The translations under genes and the position numbers were made by a program. Below are positions 24,117 through 32,853 of a stretch of DNA of 39,085 nt, in pieces. How positions within the stretch are numbered: position 1 is the stretch's first letter; each line of letters starts with the position of its first letter. Source of the stretch: Ruminococcus sp. Its GTDB lineage: Bacteria > Bacillota > Clostridia > Oscillospirales > Ruminococcaceae. The stretch is from the NCBI GenBank assembly GCA_022641595.1, contig JALCDN010000008.1, positions 1 through 39,085 of the forward strand, written 5' to 3'. The notes beneath the pieces are model-generated. The model was not told the DNA's origin. It worked only from the letters and a program-made list of their open reading frames with translations, and did not search any database.

Positions 24117-27100
24117 ATGAAAAATAAAATCAGAGCCGTTATCGCTGCGGCTGCCGTATTGCTTTCTTCAGCTGCGGCTGTCATTCCACAAAATTTCCAA
24201 TACTCCGCTTCCGCTGCTTCAGCCTGCACTGTTGAAAAACTCGACAGAGGTATTTCAGCTATTAACACAGGTTCGGGTATGCTCGTAAGCTGGCGTTACC
24301 TCGCCAATGATTCAGAAGCAACTGTTTTCAAACTCTACCGTGACAATAGTCTTATCTACACAAGTAATTCAGGTGAGTCTACCTGCTTTCTCGATGCAAC
24401 AGGCAGCTCATCAAGCAAGTACAGAGTCGATTCTATCGTAAACGGCACTGTAAAGGCTTCAGACAACTGCAAAATAATTTCAAACAATAATTACCTGCAG
24501 CTTAATCTTTCTCCGCCTACTGCAAGCGGCTGCACATACTCCCCTAATGACTGCTCCGTAGGTGATGTTGATGGCGATGGTCAGTACGAAATATTTATGA
24601 AATGGGACCCGTCAAACTCAAAGGATAACTCTCAGTCAGGTACTACCGGCAACGTCTTTATCGACTGCTACCGCCTCGACGGTACTCGGCTCTGGCGTAT
24701 AGACCTCGGTAAAAATATTCGTGCCGGTGCTCACTACACACAGTTCATCGTCGGCGACTTCGACAGCGACGGTCGTGCCGAAATGACCTGCAAAACCGCT
24801 GACGGTACTGTTGACGGCAAAGGTAAAGTAATCGGCGATAGCTCAAAGGATTACCGCAATTCAAGCGGATACGTCCTCTCAGGTCCGGAATACTACTCTC
24901 TCTTTGATGGTGCTACAGGTGCCGCACTCGATACGGTAAACTATACCCCTCAAAGAGGTACCGTATCTTCATGGGGCGATAAGTATGGCAACCGTGTCGA
25001 CCGTTTCCTCGGTGCAGCGGTTTACCTCGACCCAAGTCACCCAAGTCCTGTAACAATAAGAGGCTACTACACAAGAATGACCGCCTGCGCTTACGATGTC
25101 GTTAACAAAAAACTCGTGCAAAGATGGTCTTTCGATTCAAATGACTCCGCTAACTCTGCCGCCGCAGGAAACGGAAACCACAACTGTATGCCCGCTGACG
25201 TTGACGGTGATGGCAAACAGGAACTCATTCTCGGTGCTACTTGCCTTGATGATAATGGAAAAATACTTTGGTGTACAAAGCTCGGTCACGGTGACGCTAT
25301 GCACGTCGGCGATTTTCTCCCTAACCGAAACGGTCTTGAAGTATGGGTATGCCACGAAGCTTCACCTTATGGCGTTTCACTCCACGATGCAAAAACAGGT
25401 GCCGTTATATTCCGAGTAAACGGTGATAAGGATACAGGTCGCTGCTGTGCCGATAACGTATGGTCAGGAAACCCGGGCGGCGAATTCTGGGGCCTTGGTA
25501 ATACCGTCTATGACGGCTCAGGCAAGACTCTTTCATGCAACCGTCCTGCTATAAACTTCCTAAGCTACTGGGATGGCGACCTCGAACGTGAAATCCTCGA
25601 TGGCTATACAGATTCCCCTGCAACAATCTCTAAAATGGATAAAAACGGCAAGCTCTCTACTCTGCTCACCACTAACGGATACTACACCTGCAATACAACT
25701 AAAGGTACTCCTTGCCTTTCAGCCGATATCTTCGGAGACTGGCGTGAAGAGCTTATCGTAAGAGCAAGCGACAGCAAGTCAATAAGAATTTACTGCACTC
25801 CTTATGATACCGACTACAGAATAACTACTCTGATGCAAGACCCTCAGTACCGTAATCAGGTGTCCGCTCAGAATGCTGCTTACAACCAACCGCCTCACGC
25901 AAGCTTCTACCTCGGCTCGGACGCTTCTTTACCGTCAAAGCCTAATGTAAATGTTCTGAATGCCGGCTCTTCTCCTCAAGTCCCCGTAACTCCTGAAATT
26001 ACTCCCACAACTGTCGCTGACGGCGTTTATATGCTCAAAAATGTAAACAGCGGTATGTATATGGACGTTGCAAACGCAAGTGCTTCAAACGGAGCAAACG
26101 TTCAGCAGTGGAGTGCTTCGGGTACTTCCGAGCTTCAGAAAATCTGGAGACCTGTTTCGGCAGGAGACGGATACTATTACCTTGTATCACAACTCGCTGA
26201 CGGTACTGCTTACGCTCTCGATATAACAGGCAAAAAGTCAGCAAATGGCACTAATGTGGAACTCTATTCATACAATCAGGGCGATGCTCAGAAATTTATG
26301 TTCACTCAGAATGCTGACGGTTCTTATAAAATCCGCACTAAGGTTTCAGAAAATGCTTCTTGCGTAGAAGTTTCCAACGCAAGCAAGGACAGCGGAGCTA
26401 ATGTCCAGGAATTTGAAGTAAACGGTGCAAACTGTCAGGACTGGATTCTCGAAAAAGTTACAGAACCCGGCTGTATTATGGATACTTCAGTAAACTATAT
26501 GTTCGCAAATAAAAACAGCAAGCTCTTTATGGAAGTAGCAAGTGCAACTAAGGCTGACGGCACAAACGTTCAGCAGTGGGGTGCAGACGGCTCTGCTTCA
26601 CATAATACATGGTCTCTTACTTCCGCAGGAAACGGCTACTACTACATCAACACACTACTTGGTGACGGCAAAACTTACTTTCTCGACGTTGCCGACGGTA
26701 AATCAGCAGCAGGCACTAACGTTCAGATATGGTCTGCTACAAACACAAGTGCTCAGCTCTTTAAATTCGTTCACAATATGGACGAAAGCTACACTATACT
26801 CACCAAAGCTTCAAAAGACGCTTGTGCAGTCGAAATCGCAAACGCTTCAACTGCAAGCGGTGCAAATGTTCAGCAGTTCACTATAAATGGTCTCGACTGT
26901 CAGAAATGGGTTCTCTCAACATATGCAAAACCAGCTGTAACAACTTCTACAACCACAACTACAACCACAACTACAACCACTACAAAAACTCAGTCTGCTG
27001 TATTATACGGCGACGCTAACGGTGACGGTCAGGTAAATATATCAGACGTTGTAACAATTCGCCGTTATATATCCAACTCTGAAAAATTCCCACTCTCTGC

Positions 27101-27212
27101 TCAGGCTCTGATAAACTCAGATGTTCAGGGTAACGGAAATGGTGTAAACGCTCAGGACGCTGTTGCAGTTCAGCAGTTCATTCTTGGAAATATCTCTGTA
27201 CTTCCATGCTGA
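24117..27212 (+). CDS. Secreted rhamnogalacturonan lyase (PL11) - CBM13 x2 - dockerin
   Basis: A 1031-residue exported enzyme. A signal peptide covers residues 1 to about 35. A PL11 rhamnogalacturonan lyase follows (about 38-615): a beta-sandwich start (LDRGISAINTGSGMLVSWRYL), then an eight-bladed propeller with calcium-binding repeats DVDGDGQYEIF, GDFDSDGRAEM and DVDGDGKQELI. Two CBM13 modules follow (about 635-781 and 790-936), then a Thr-rich linker (941-957) and a C-terminal type I dockerin (963-1029). It cleaves the rhamnose-galacturonate backbone. The ATG at 24117, eight bases after AGGAGG, is the start; an in-frame ATG nine codons earlier overlaps the preceding gene. It should act with the CE12 domain next door, which removes acetyl groups. 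Confidence 0.93.
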   Translation: MKNKIRAVIAAAAVLLSSAAAVIPQNFQYSASAASACTVEKLDRGISAINTGSGMLVSWRYLANDSEATVFKLYRDNSLIYTSNSGESTCFLDATGSSSSKYRVDSIVNGTVKASDNCKIISNNNYLQLNLSPPTASGCTYSPNDCSVGDVDGDGQYEIFMKWDPSNSKDNSQSGTTGNVFIDCYRLDGTRLWRIDLGKNIRAGAHYTQFIVGDFDSDGRAEMTCKTADGTVDGKGKVIGDSSKDYRNSSGYVLSGPEYYSLFDGATGAALDTVNYTPQRGTVSSWGDKYGNRVDRFLGAAVYLDPSHPSPVTIRGYYTRMTACAYDVVNKKLVQRWSFDSNDSANSAAAGNGNHNCMPADVDGDGKQELILGATCLDDNGKILWCTKLGHGDAMHVGDFLPNRNGLEVWVCHEASPYGVSLHDAKTGAVIFRVNGDKDTGRCCADNVWSGNPGGEFWGLGNTVYDGSGKTLSCNRPAINFLSYWDGDLEREILDGYTDSPATISKMDKNGKLSTLLTTNGYYTCNTTKGTPCLSADIFGDWREELIVRASDSKSIRIYCTPYDTDYRITTLMQDPQYRNQVSAQNAAYNQPPHASFYLGSDASLPSKPNVNVLNAGSSPQVPVTPEITPTTVADGVYMLKNVNSGMYMDVANASASNGANVQQWSASGTSELQKIWRPVSAGDGYYYLVSQLADGTAYALDITGKKSANGTNVELYSYNQGDAQKFMFTQNADGSYKIRTKVSENASCVEVSNASKDSGANVQEFEVNGANCQDWILEKVTEPGCIMDTSVNYMFANKNSKLFMEVASATKADGTNVQQWGADGSASHNTWSLTSAGNGYYYINTLLGDGKTYFLDVADGKSAAGTNVQIWSATNTSAQLFKFVHNMDESYTILTKASKDACAVEIANASTASGANVQQFTINGLDCQKWVLSTYAKPAVTTSTTTTTTTTTTTTKTQSAVLYGDANGDGQVNISDVVTIRRYISNSEKFPLSAQALINSDVQGNGNGVNAQDAVAVQQFILGNISVLPC
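26937..26990 (+). repeat. ACAACC-type repeat coding for a poly-Thr linker
   Basis: A simple repeat of Thr codons (ACA, ACC, ACT) encodes about 15 threonines in a row between the second CBM13 and the dockerin of the PL11 enzyme. Such linkers in cellulosomal proteins are flexible and often O-glycosylated. The tract could change length by slippage without breaking the frame. Confidence 0.75.
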
Positions 27213-27247
27213 TAATCTTAATTTCTGATAATTGGTGACATACAAGA

Positions 27248-27290
27248 AAGCCTTTCGCTCGTTGAATGACGTGCGAAAGGCTTCTGTTTT
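27248..27290 (+). terminator. Terminator of the pectinase operon
   Basis: A perfect 11-bp stem AAGCCTTTCGC / GCGAAAGGCTT (27248-27258 and 27273-27283) with a 14-base loop, followed by CTGTTTT. Confidence 0.75.
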
Positions 27291-27297
27291 ATACAAT

Positions 27298-27321
27298 AAA
27301 AGCGGTCTTTCGACCGCTTTT
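27298..27321. terminator. Bidirectional terminator between PL11 gene and adhE
   Basis: A perfect 10-bp stem AAAAGCGGTC / GACCGCTTTT with a four-base loop. The A and T ends give a U-tract on either strand, so it can stop adhE transcription (minus) and back up the terminator of the PL11 gene (plus). It ends two bases from the adhE stop codon. Confidence 0.88.
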
Positions 27322-27323
27322 AT

Positions 27324-29957
27324 TTATCTGCCGTAGTAAGCATTAAGATACATTTCTTTTAGTTCGCTCATAAGTGGATATCTCGGATTTGCACCTGTGC
27401 ATTGGTCATCAAATGCCTGCTCTACCATATTGTCAAGCTTTCCAAGAAATTCCTCTTCAGTAACACCGTCAGGCTTCATCTCAAACCATTCCTTGATTGT
27501 CTTTGGAATTTTAACCTCAGCCTTGAGCGCATCAATTTTTTCAAGGAACTTGTTGAAAGTATCCATATCATCTTTTCCGCAAACACCTACAAAGTTTGCA
27601 CATTCAACGTATCTATCCAAGGTATGTGGATACTGATACTGTGAGAATGTACCCATTTTGCGTGGTGCTGTTGCTATATTGAACTTCATTACCTCATCTA
27701 TCAGAAGTGCGTTTGCAATACCGTGCGGAACGTGGAAGAATGCACCGAGCTTATGTGCCATCGAGTGACATACTCCAAGGAACGCATTTGCAAATGCCAT
27801 ACCTGCCATAGTTGAAGCATCAGCCATCTTTTCTCTTGCTATCGGGTCACCTGCACCGTTATTGTAAGCAGATGGAAGATACTTGAATATATTCTTCAAT
27901 GCTTTAAGAGCAAGACCGTCTGTATAATCGGTAGCCATTACAGATGCATAAGCTTCAAGAGCATGAGTCATTGCATCTATACCGGAAGCAGAAGTAAGTC
28001 CCTTAGGTTGGTTCATCATCATATCAGCATCAATAATTGCGATATTCGGCAGAAGCTCGTAATCTGCAAGCGGATACTTGATTCCACTTTTTTCATCTGT
28101 TATAACAGCAAACGGAGTTACCTCTGAACCTGTACCGGAAGAAGTCGGTACTGCAATAAATGTTGCCTTTTCGCCCATTTTCGGGAAAGTATAGACTCTC
28201 TTTCTTATGTCCATAAATCTCATTGCCATATCCATAAAATCGGCCTCTGGGTGTTCATACATAACCCACATAATTTTGCCTGCGTCCATAGCCGAGCCGC
28301 CTCCGACAGCAATTATGCAGTCAGGAGCAAATGCAGTCATAGCCTTTGCACCCTCTGTTGCTGAAGCAAGTGTAGGATCTGGAGCAACGTCAAAGAATGT
28401 AGCGTGTTTGATTCCCATTTCATCAAGCTTATCGGTAATGCACTTAGTATAGCCGTTCTGATAGAGGAAGCTGTCGGTTACTATGAAAACCTTCTTCTTA
28501 CCCATAACGTTTTTCAGTTCGTCAAGAGCAACCGGCAGGCAGCCCTTTTTGAAATAAACCTTCTGCGGAGTTCTGAACCAAAGCATATTTTCTCTCCTCT
28601 CAGCAACAGTTTTGATATTAAGCAAATGCTTTATTCCGACATTTTCAGATATTGAGTTACCTCCCCAAGAGCCGCATCCGAGAGTAAGTGATGGAGCAAG
28701 CTTGAAGTTATAAAGGTCACCGATACCGCCGTGTGATGACGGAGTATTTATGAGGATTCGGCAGGTTTTCATTTTAGCTGCGAAAGTATTTATCTTATCT
28801 TTTTCGGTCACCGTATTTACATAGAGTGACGAAGTATGACCGTAACCGCCGTCCTGAATAAGTCTGTCGGCTTTTTCAAGAGCGTCCTCGAAGTTTTCGG
28901 ACTTATACATAGCAAGAACCGGTGAAAGCTTTTCGTGAGCAAATTCCTCACTCAATTCAACGGACGAAACCTCACCTATAATGATTTTTGTATCTTTCGG
29001 AACGTCAACATCCGCAAGCTTTGCAATAGTGTAAGCCGACTGACCGACAATTTTCGCATTAAGTGAGCCGTTTATAAGAATAGTTTTTCTTACCTTATCG
29101 GTTTCGTCACCTTTAAGGAAGTAGCAGCCTCTTAGTTCAAATTCATTTTTGACCTGCTCATAAACTGATTTATCGACAATTACTGACTGTTCAGAAGCAC
29201 ATATCATACCGTTATCGAATGTTTTTGAGTGTATAATTGAGTTGACAGCAAGAAGAATATCTGCCGAGCTGTCGATAATTGCGGGAGTGTTTCCTGCACC
29301 GACACCAAGTGCCGGCTTGCCGCTTGAATAAGCTGCCTTGACCATTCCCGGGCCGCCTGTAGCGAGAATGGTATCTGCCTCTTTCATAATTGTGTTTGTA
29401 AGTTCAAGGCTTGGAACGTCAATCCATGCGATAATATTTTCAGGAGCACCTGCTGCAACGGCTGCATCAAGAACAACTTTAGCGGCAGCAATTGTTGACT
29501 TCTTTGCTCTTGGGTGCGGAGAAATGATAATGCCGTTTCTTGTTTTAAGTGAAATAAGTGTTTTGAATATAGCGGTTGAAGTTGGGTTCGTGGTAGGTAT
29601 AACGGCGGCGATAATGCCTATTGGTTCAGCAATCTGCATTGTACCGAAAGCCTTGTCTTCTGAAATAACACCGCAGGTCTTGCTGTTTTTATATGCATTG
29701 TAGATGTATTCGGCTGCGTAGTTATTCTTGATTACCTTATCCTCAACGACGCCCATGCCTGTTTCTTCAACAGCCATTTTAGCAAGAGGTATTCTTGCTT
29801 TGTTAGCTGCAATGGCAGCAGCCTTAAAAATCTCGTCAACCTTTTCCTGTGAGAACTTTGAAAACTCTGCCTGAGCAGCTCTGACAACTTTGATCTTAGC
29901 TTCAAGCGACTCCACTGAATCAACGGGGTCTGTGTTTTTTACAATTTCTTCATTCAT
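27324..29957 (-). CDS. adhE: Bifunctional acetaldehyde-CoA/alcohol dehydrogenase
   Basis: An 877-residue fusion that reduces acetyl-CoA to acetaldehyde and then to ethanol with two NADH. The N-terminal aldehyde dehydrogenase half has the catalytic Cys in DNGMICASEQSVIV (Cys253). The C-terminal iron-type alcohol dehydrogenase half has GGGSAMDAGKIMW, SSGTGSEVTPFAVI and the metal-binding HSMAHKLGAFFHVPHGIAN. The length fits the family (E. coli AdhE has 891). The frame is open 16 codons further, but GGAGAG six bases before the ATG at 29957 marks the start. It is monocistronic and central to redox balance in a fermenter. Confidence 0.96.
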   Translation of the reverse strand: MNEEIVKNTDPVDSVESLEAKIKVVRAAQAEFSKFSQEKVDEIFKAAAIAANKARIPLAKMAVEETGMGVVEDKVIKNNYAAEYIYNAYKNSKTCGVISEDKAFGTMQIAEPIGIIAAVIPTTNPTSTAIFKTLISLKTRNGIIISPHPRAKKSTIAAAKVVLDAAVAAGAPENIIAWIDVPSLELTNTIMKEADTILATGGPGMVKAAYSSGKPALGVGAGNTPAIIDSSADILLAVNSIIHSKTFDNGMICASEQSVIVDKSVYEQVKNEFELRGCYFLKGDETDKVRKTILINGSLNAKIVGQSAYTIAKLADVDVPKDTKIIIGEVSSVELSEEFAHEKLSPVLAMYKSENFEDALEKADRLIQDGGYGHTSSLYVNTVTEKDKINTFAAKMKTCRILINTPSSHGGIGDLYNFKLAPSLTLGCGSWGGNSISENVGIKHLLNIKTVAERRENMLWFRTPQKVYFKKGCLPVALDELKNVMGKKKVFIVTDSFLYQNGYTKCITDKLDEMGIKHATFFDVAPDPTLASATEGAKAMTAFAPDCIIAVGGGSAMDAGKIMWVMYEHPEADFMDMAMRFMDIRKRVYTFPKMGEKATFIAVPTSSGTGSEVTPFAVITDEKSGIKYPLADYELLPNIAIIDADMMMNQPKGLTSASGIDAMTHALEAYASVMATDYTDGLALKALKNIFKYLPSAYNNGAGDPIAREKMADASTMAGMAFANAFLGVCHSMAHKLGAFFHVPHGIANALLIDEVMKFNIATAPRKMGTFSQYQYPHTLDRYVECANFVGVCGKDDMDTFNKFLEKIDALKAEVKIPKTIKEWFEMKPDGVTEEEFLGKLDNMVEQAFDDQCTGANPRYPLMSELKEMYLNAYYGR

Positions 29958-30014
29958 AAGATTCTCTCCATTCATTGATGGGCATCTCCGAAAGGTCTGC
30001 TTCATAAGAAAAGA

Positions 30015-30064
30015 ACTTTGGATATGTCCTGATTACGTTCAGATAAATTAACTGCTGCCAAAGT
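30015..30064 (-). promoter_or_regulatory. Stem in the adhE leader
   Basis: ACTTTGG (30015-30021) and CCAAAGT (30058-30064) form a 7-bp stem enclosing 36 bases in the roughly 130-nt adhE leader. It has no U-tract. It may be a simple mRNA-stabilising structure; I do not recognise it as a known riboswitch. Confidence 0.3.
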
Positions 30065-30093
30065 GTTTTTAATTTTTAGTTTTCTATGATTAC

Positions 30094-30122
30094 ATTATAG
30101 CACATTGTTATTTTTTTGTCAA
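30094..30122 (-). promoter_or_regulatory. adhE: adhE promoter with overlapping Rex-like site
   Basis: On the minus strand perfect TTGACA (30117-30122) and perfect TATAAT (30094-30099) are 17 bases apart. Overlapping the -35 box, 30105-30122 matches the clostridial Rex pattern TTGTTAANNNNTTAACAA at 11 of 14 fixed positions. Rex is a redox repressor that blocks adhE-type promoters when NADH is low. Confidence 0.7.
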
Positions 30123-30152
30123 TGTTTTTTCTTTACAATTTCACAATTTTTT

Positions 30153-32270
30153 TCAGGCGTTTTTGTGCATCTTATACATTTTTCCCGGTTTTACTTTTAC
30201 GCTAAGACATTTCTCTCCGCCAAGCTTCATACTAAGTGTATCTGGTTGAGAAACTCCTGCAAACAGTTCAAATTCGGCATCTTTGTCAAGAAATCTTTCT
30301 CCGTTTTCATTAACAGACAAGAAACTTTCATAGTCTATTTGTATCGTAACCGTCACAGACTCTCCACTTTCGGCTGAAAATCGTCTGAATCCGCAAAGTC
30401 GTCCGTTAAGCGGAAAATATTTTGAACTGCATCTTATATATAGCTGTGCAACATTTTCGGAATATCTGCCGCCGATATTTTCAAATTCTATCTTTGCTTC
30501 AAGTCCGTTATCATTATAATTTACTGACAGCTCTTTTGCTTTGAATTCAGAATATGTCAGTCCGAAGCCAAACGGGTAAAGCACATTGTTTTCGGCATAT
30601 TTATATGTTCTGTTTTTCATTGAATAATCAGAAAAATCAGGCAAAAGTTCTGTACTTTCGTAAAATGTCACCGGAAGCTTTCCTGAAGGCGATACTTTAC
30701 CGAATATTATGTCGGCAAGAGCTTTTCCGCCGTGGCTTCCGCAATACCATGTCTGTAAAACAGCCGATGCCTTACTGCTCATAGGATTAACTGAGCTTCC
30801 GCTTGATAAAATTATCACAAGTGGCTTTCCGGTCTTTTCCATTGCCTTCAAAAGTCTCTGCTGACATGGCGGAAGCATAAGATTTTCCTTGTCACCGGAA
30901 GCATATGGATTTCCGGTATCGCCTTGTTCACCCTCAAGTGATGCGTCAAGTCCAACAAAAAGAAGTATCATATCACTATGCTCTGCCGCAGCCACAGCCT
31001 CGCTTATTCTGTCATCATTATGGGCAAAAGGTTCGATTTTATCCATAAACAAATGGCTTCCCTCAGAATAGTATATTCTTCCGTCATAAGCTGATTTTAT
31101 TCCATCAAGAAAAGTGGTGTAGCCTGAAGCTGTTCCAGTATAATTTCCCTTGAGAACCGCTCTGCTGTCGGCATTCGGGCCAATTACGGCAAGAGACTTT
31201 ATTTTATTTTTATCTATCGGCAGTATTCCGTCATTTTTCAGCAGTACAGCCGACTTTACTGCCGCTTCATATGAAAGCTGATTACTTTGCGGACTGTCAA
31301 CGCTTTCAAGTCCAATATCATCATATGGTGTTTTTGCACCCATTCCAAGTCTAAGACGTGTTCTTAACACTTTGAAAGCCGCACGATTTATGGTTTCCTC
31401 CGATATCAGCCCTTTTCTGTACGCATCAAGTATATCATCACAGCCTGTTTTATTTCCTGCAATAAGGTCGCATTCCACATTTATTGCCATTGCCGCAGAC
31501 TCGGTTTTGCTTGCGGTTACGTTGTGAAATTCGTGGAAGTCGTCTATTGCACAGAAATCCGAAACGAAATAACCGTCAAAATTCCATTTGTCGTAAAGCG
31601 TACTGCGAAGAAATTCAGATGCACAGCAAGGCTGACCATTAAGGCGGTTATATGCACCCATTACACCCTCAACACCCGCTTCGGTGACAAGTGCTTCAAA
31701 CGCAGGAAGATATGTTTCGGCAAGGTCAATTTTTGAAACCTCGGCATTGAAGCCGTGACGTAGCTCCTCCGGACCGCTGTGAACCGCAAAATGTTTTGCA
31801 CAAGCGGCGGCTTTCATATAAGTTCCGTCATTCTCCTGAATGCCGCTTACAAAACTAACTCCCAGACGTGAGGTAAGGTATGGGTCTTCGCCGTATGTTT
31901 CGTGACCTCTTCCCCAGCGTGGGTCACGGAAAATATTGATGTTCGGTGACCATAGCGTAAGTCCCTTATATATGTCGAAATCCGACCTCTTTGAGCTTTC
32001 GTTATACTTGGCTCTGGCTTCTGTTCCTATAACATTTCCGACATTCTGCATAAGCTGGCAGTCGAAAGTTGCGGCAAGACCTATTGCTTGTGGAAACATT
32101 GTGGCTGTACCGCCTCTTGCAAGTCCGTGCAATGACTCATTCCACCAATTGTAGTCGGGAATTGACATTCTTTCTACTCCCTTTGAATCATAAACAAGCA
32201 GTCCGCATTTTTCCTCAAGCGTAAGCTTTTCGACTATTTCCTTTGCTTTTTCATTAAAGCTTCCTTTCAT
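30153..32270 (-). CDS. Cytoplasmic glycoside hydrolase family 3 (beta-glucosidase/beta-xylosidase type)
   Basis: A 705-residue GH3 enzyme without a signal peptide. The N-terminal barrel has DYNWWNESLHGLA (39-51), MFPQAIGLAATFD, SPNINIFRDPRWGRGHETYGEDP and the Lys-His pair AKHFAVHSG. The nucleophile is Asp238 in GYFVSDFCAID. An alpha/beta sandwich follows (KSAVLLKNDGILPI; FVGLDASLEGEQGD), then a C-terminal Fn3-like domain with YPFGFGLTYSEF. It removes terminal beta-linked sugars from imported oligosaccharides. The YNWWNE start resembles beta-xylosidases, but the substrate is uncertain. The ATG at 32270 follows GGAGGTG. Confidence 0.92.
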   Translation of the reverse strand: MKGSFNEKAKEIVEKLTLEEKCGLLVYDSKGVERMSIPDYNWWNESLHGLARGGTATMFPQAIGLAATFDCQLMQNVGNVIGTEARAKYNESSKRSDFDIYKGLTLWSPNINIFRDPRWGRGHETYGEDPYLTSRLGVSFVSGIQENDGTYMKAAACAKHFAVHSGPEELRHGFNAEVSKIDLAETYLPAFEALVTEAGVEGVMGAYNRLNGQPCCASEFLRSTLYDKWNFDGYFVSDFCAIDDFHEFHNVTASKTESAAMAINVECDLIAGNKTGCDDILDAYRKGLISEETINRAAFKVLRTRLRLGMGAKTPYDDIGLESVDSPQSNQLSYEAAVKSAVLLKNDGILPIDKNKIKSLAVIGPNADSRAVLKGNYTGTASGYTTFLDGIKSAYDGRIYYSEGSHLFMDKIEPFAHNDDRISEAVAAAEHSDMILLFVGLDASLEGEQGDTGNPYASGDKENLMLPPCQQRLLKAMEKTGKPLVIILSSGSSVNPMSSKASAVLQTWYCGSHGGKALADIIFGKVSPSGKLPVTFYESTELLPDFSDYSMKNRTYKYAENNVLYPFGFGLTYSEFKAKELSVNYNDNGLEAKIEFENIGGRYSENVAQLYIRCSSKYFPLNGRLCGFRRFSAESGESVTVTIQIDYESFLSVNENGERFLDKDAEFELFAGVSQPDTLSMKLGGEKCLSVKVKPGKMYKMHKNA

Positions 32271-32289
32271 AAAACACCTCCGTAATTTT

Positions 32290-32314
32290 AAAAAGGACGC
32301 AAAGGCGTCCTTTT
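32290..32314 (-). terminator. Terminator of the riboflavin operon
   Basis: A stem AAAAGGACGC / GCGTCCTTTT around a four-base loop at about 32290-32313. The A and T ends give U-tracts on both strands, so on the minus strand it ends the transcript after ribH, 55 bases downstream of its stop codon. Confidence 0.8.
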
Positions 32315-32321
32315 TTGAATT

Positions 32322-32364
32322 TGTACCAACAGAAAAAAATTATGTGCTATTTACCGTTGGTACA
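32322..32364. promoter_or_regulatory. 9-bp inverted repeat between ribH and the GH3 gene
   Basis: TGTACCAAC (32322-32330) and GTTGGTACA (32356-32364) are perfect inverted arms separated by 25 A/T-rich bases. On the plus strand the second arm is followed by GTTTTTT, as in a terminator, but no plus-strand gene ends here. It may instead be an operator for the GH3 gene, whose promoter I could not identify. Confidence 0.35.
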
Positions 32365-32369
32365 GTTTT

Positions 32370-32837
32370 TTAATCATCAAGTTCTCTTATCAGGTTAACC
32401 ATTTCTATTGCACTGAGTGCGCAGTCATATCCCTTATTGCCTGACTTAGTTCCTGCACGTTCAATTGCCTGCTCAATATTCTCCGTTGTTATAACACCAA
32501 ACATTACAGGTATGTCACTGTTCATTGAAACCGTTGCTACGCCCTTTGAAACCTCATTGCACACATAGTCATAATGTGACGTGCTGCCTCTTATAACTGC
32601 TCCGAGACAGATTACAGCATCATACTTTCCACTTTTTGCCATTTTAGATGCAATAAGCGGTATCTCAAATGCTCCGGGAACCCATGCTACATCAATTGAG
32701 TCATCACTCACGCCGTGTCGTTTCAGACCGTCAACAGCTCCTCCGAGAAGTTTTGTTGTAATAAATTCATTGAATCGTGCAACGACTATTCCTACTCTTA
32801 TTTCTTTTGATACAAGTTTGCCTTCATAAACCTTCAT
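32370..32837 (-). CDS. ribH: 6,7-dimethyl-8-ribityllumazine synthase
   Basis: A 155-residue enzyme that condenses 5-amino-6-ribitylaminouracil with dihydroxybutanone phosphate; it usually forms 60-subunit shells or pentamers. Conserved stretches are [47 protein letters not shown] and [20 protein letters not shown] with [14 protein letters not shown]. The frame runs 25 codons further, but AGGAG six bases before the ATG at 32837 decides the start. It is the last gene of the rib operon, 16 bp after ribBA. Confidence 0.96.
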   Translation of the reverse strand: MKVYEGKLVSKEIRVGIVVARFNEFITTKLLGGAVDGLKRHGVSDDSIDVAWVPGAFEIPLIASKMAKSGKYDAVICLGAVIRGSTSHYDYVCNEVSKGVATVSMNSDIPVMFGVITTENIEQAIERAGTKSGNKGYDCALSAIEMVNLIRELDD

Positions 32838-32853
32838 AATTTTCTCCTTATTA

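Noticed and set aside
26937-26990. Short tandem repeat as a CRISPR or mobile-element mark
   Set aside because: It encodes the Thr linker of the PL11 enzyme in frame; units are six bases and have no spacers.
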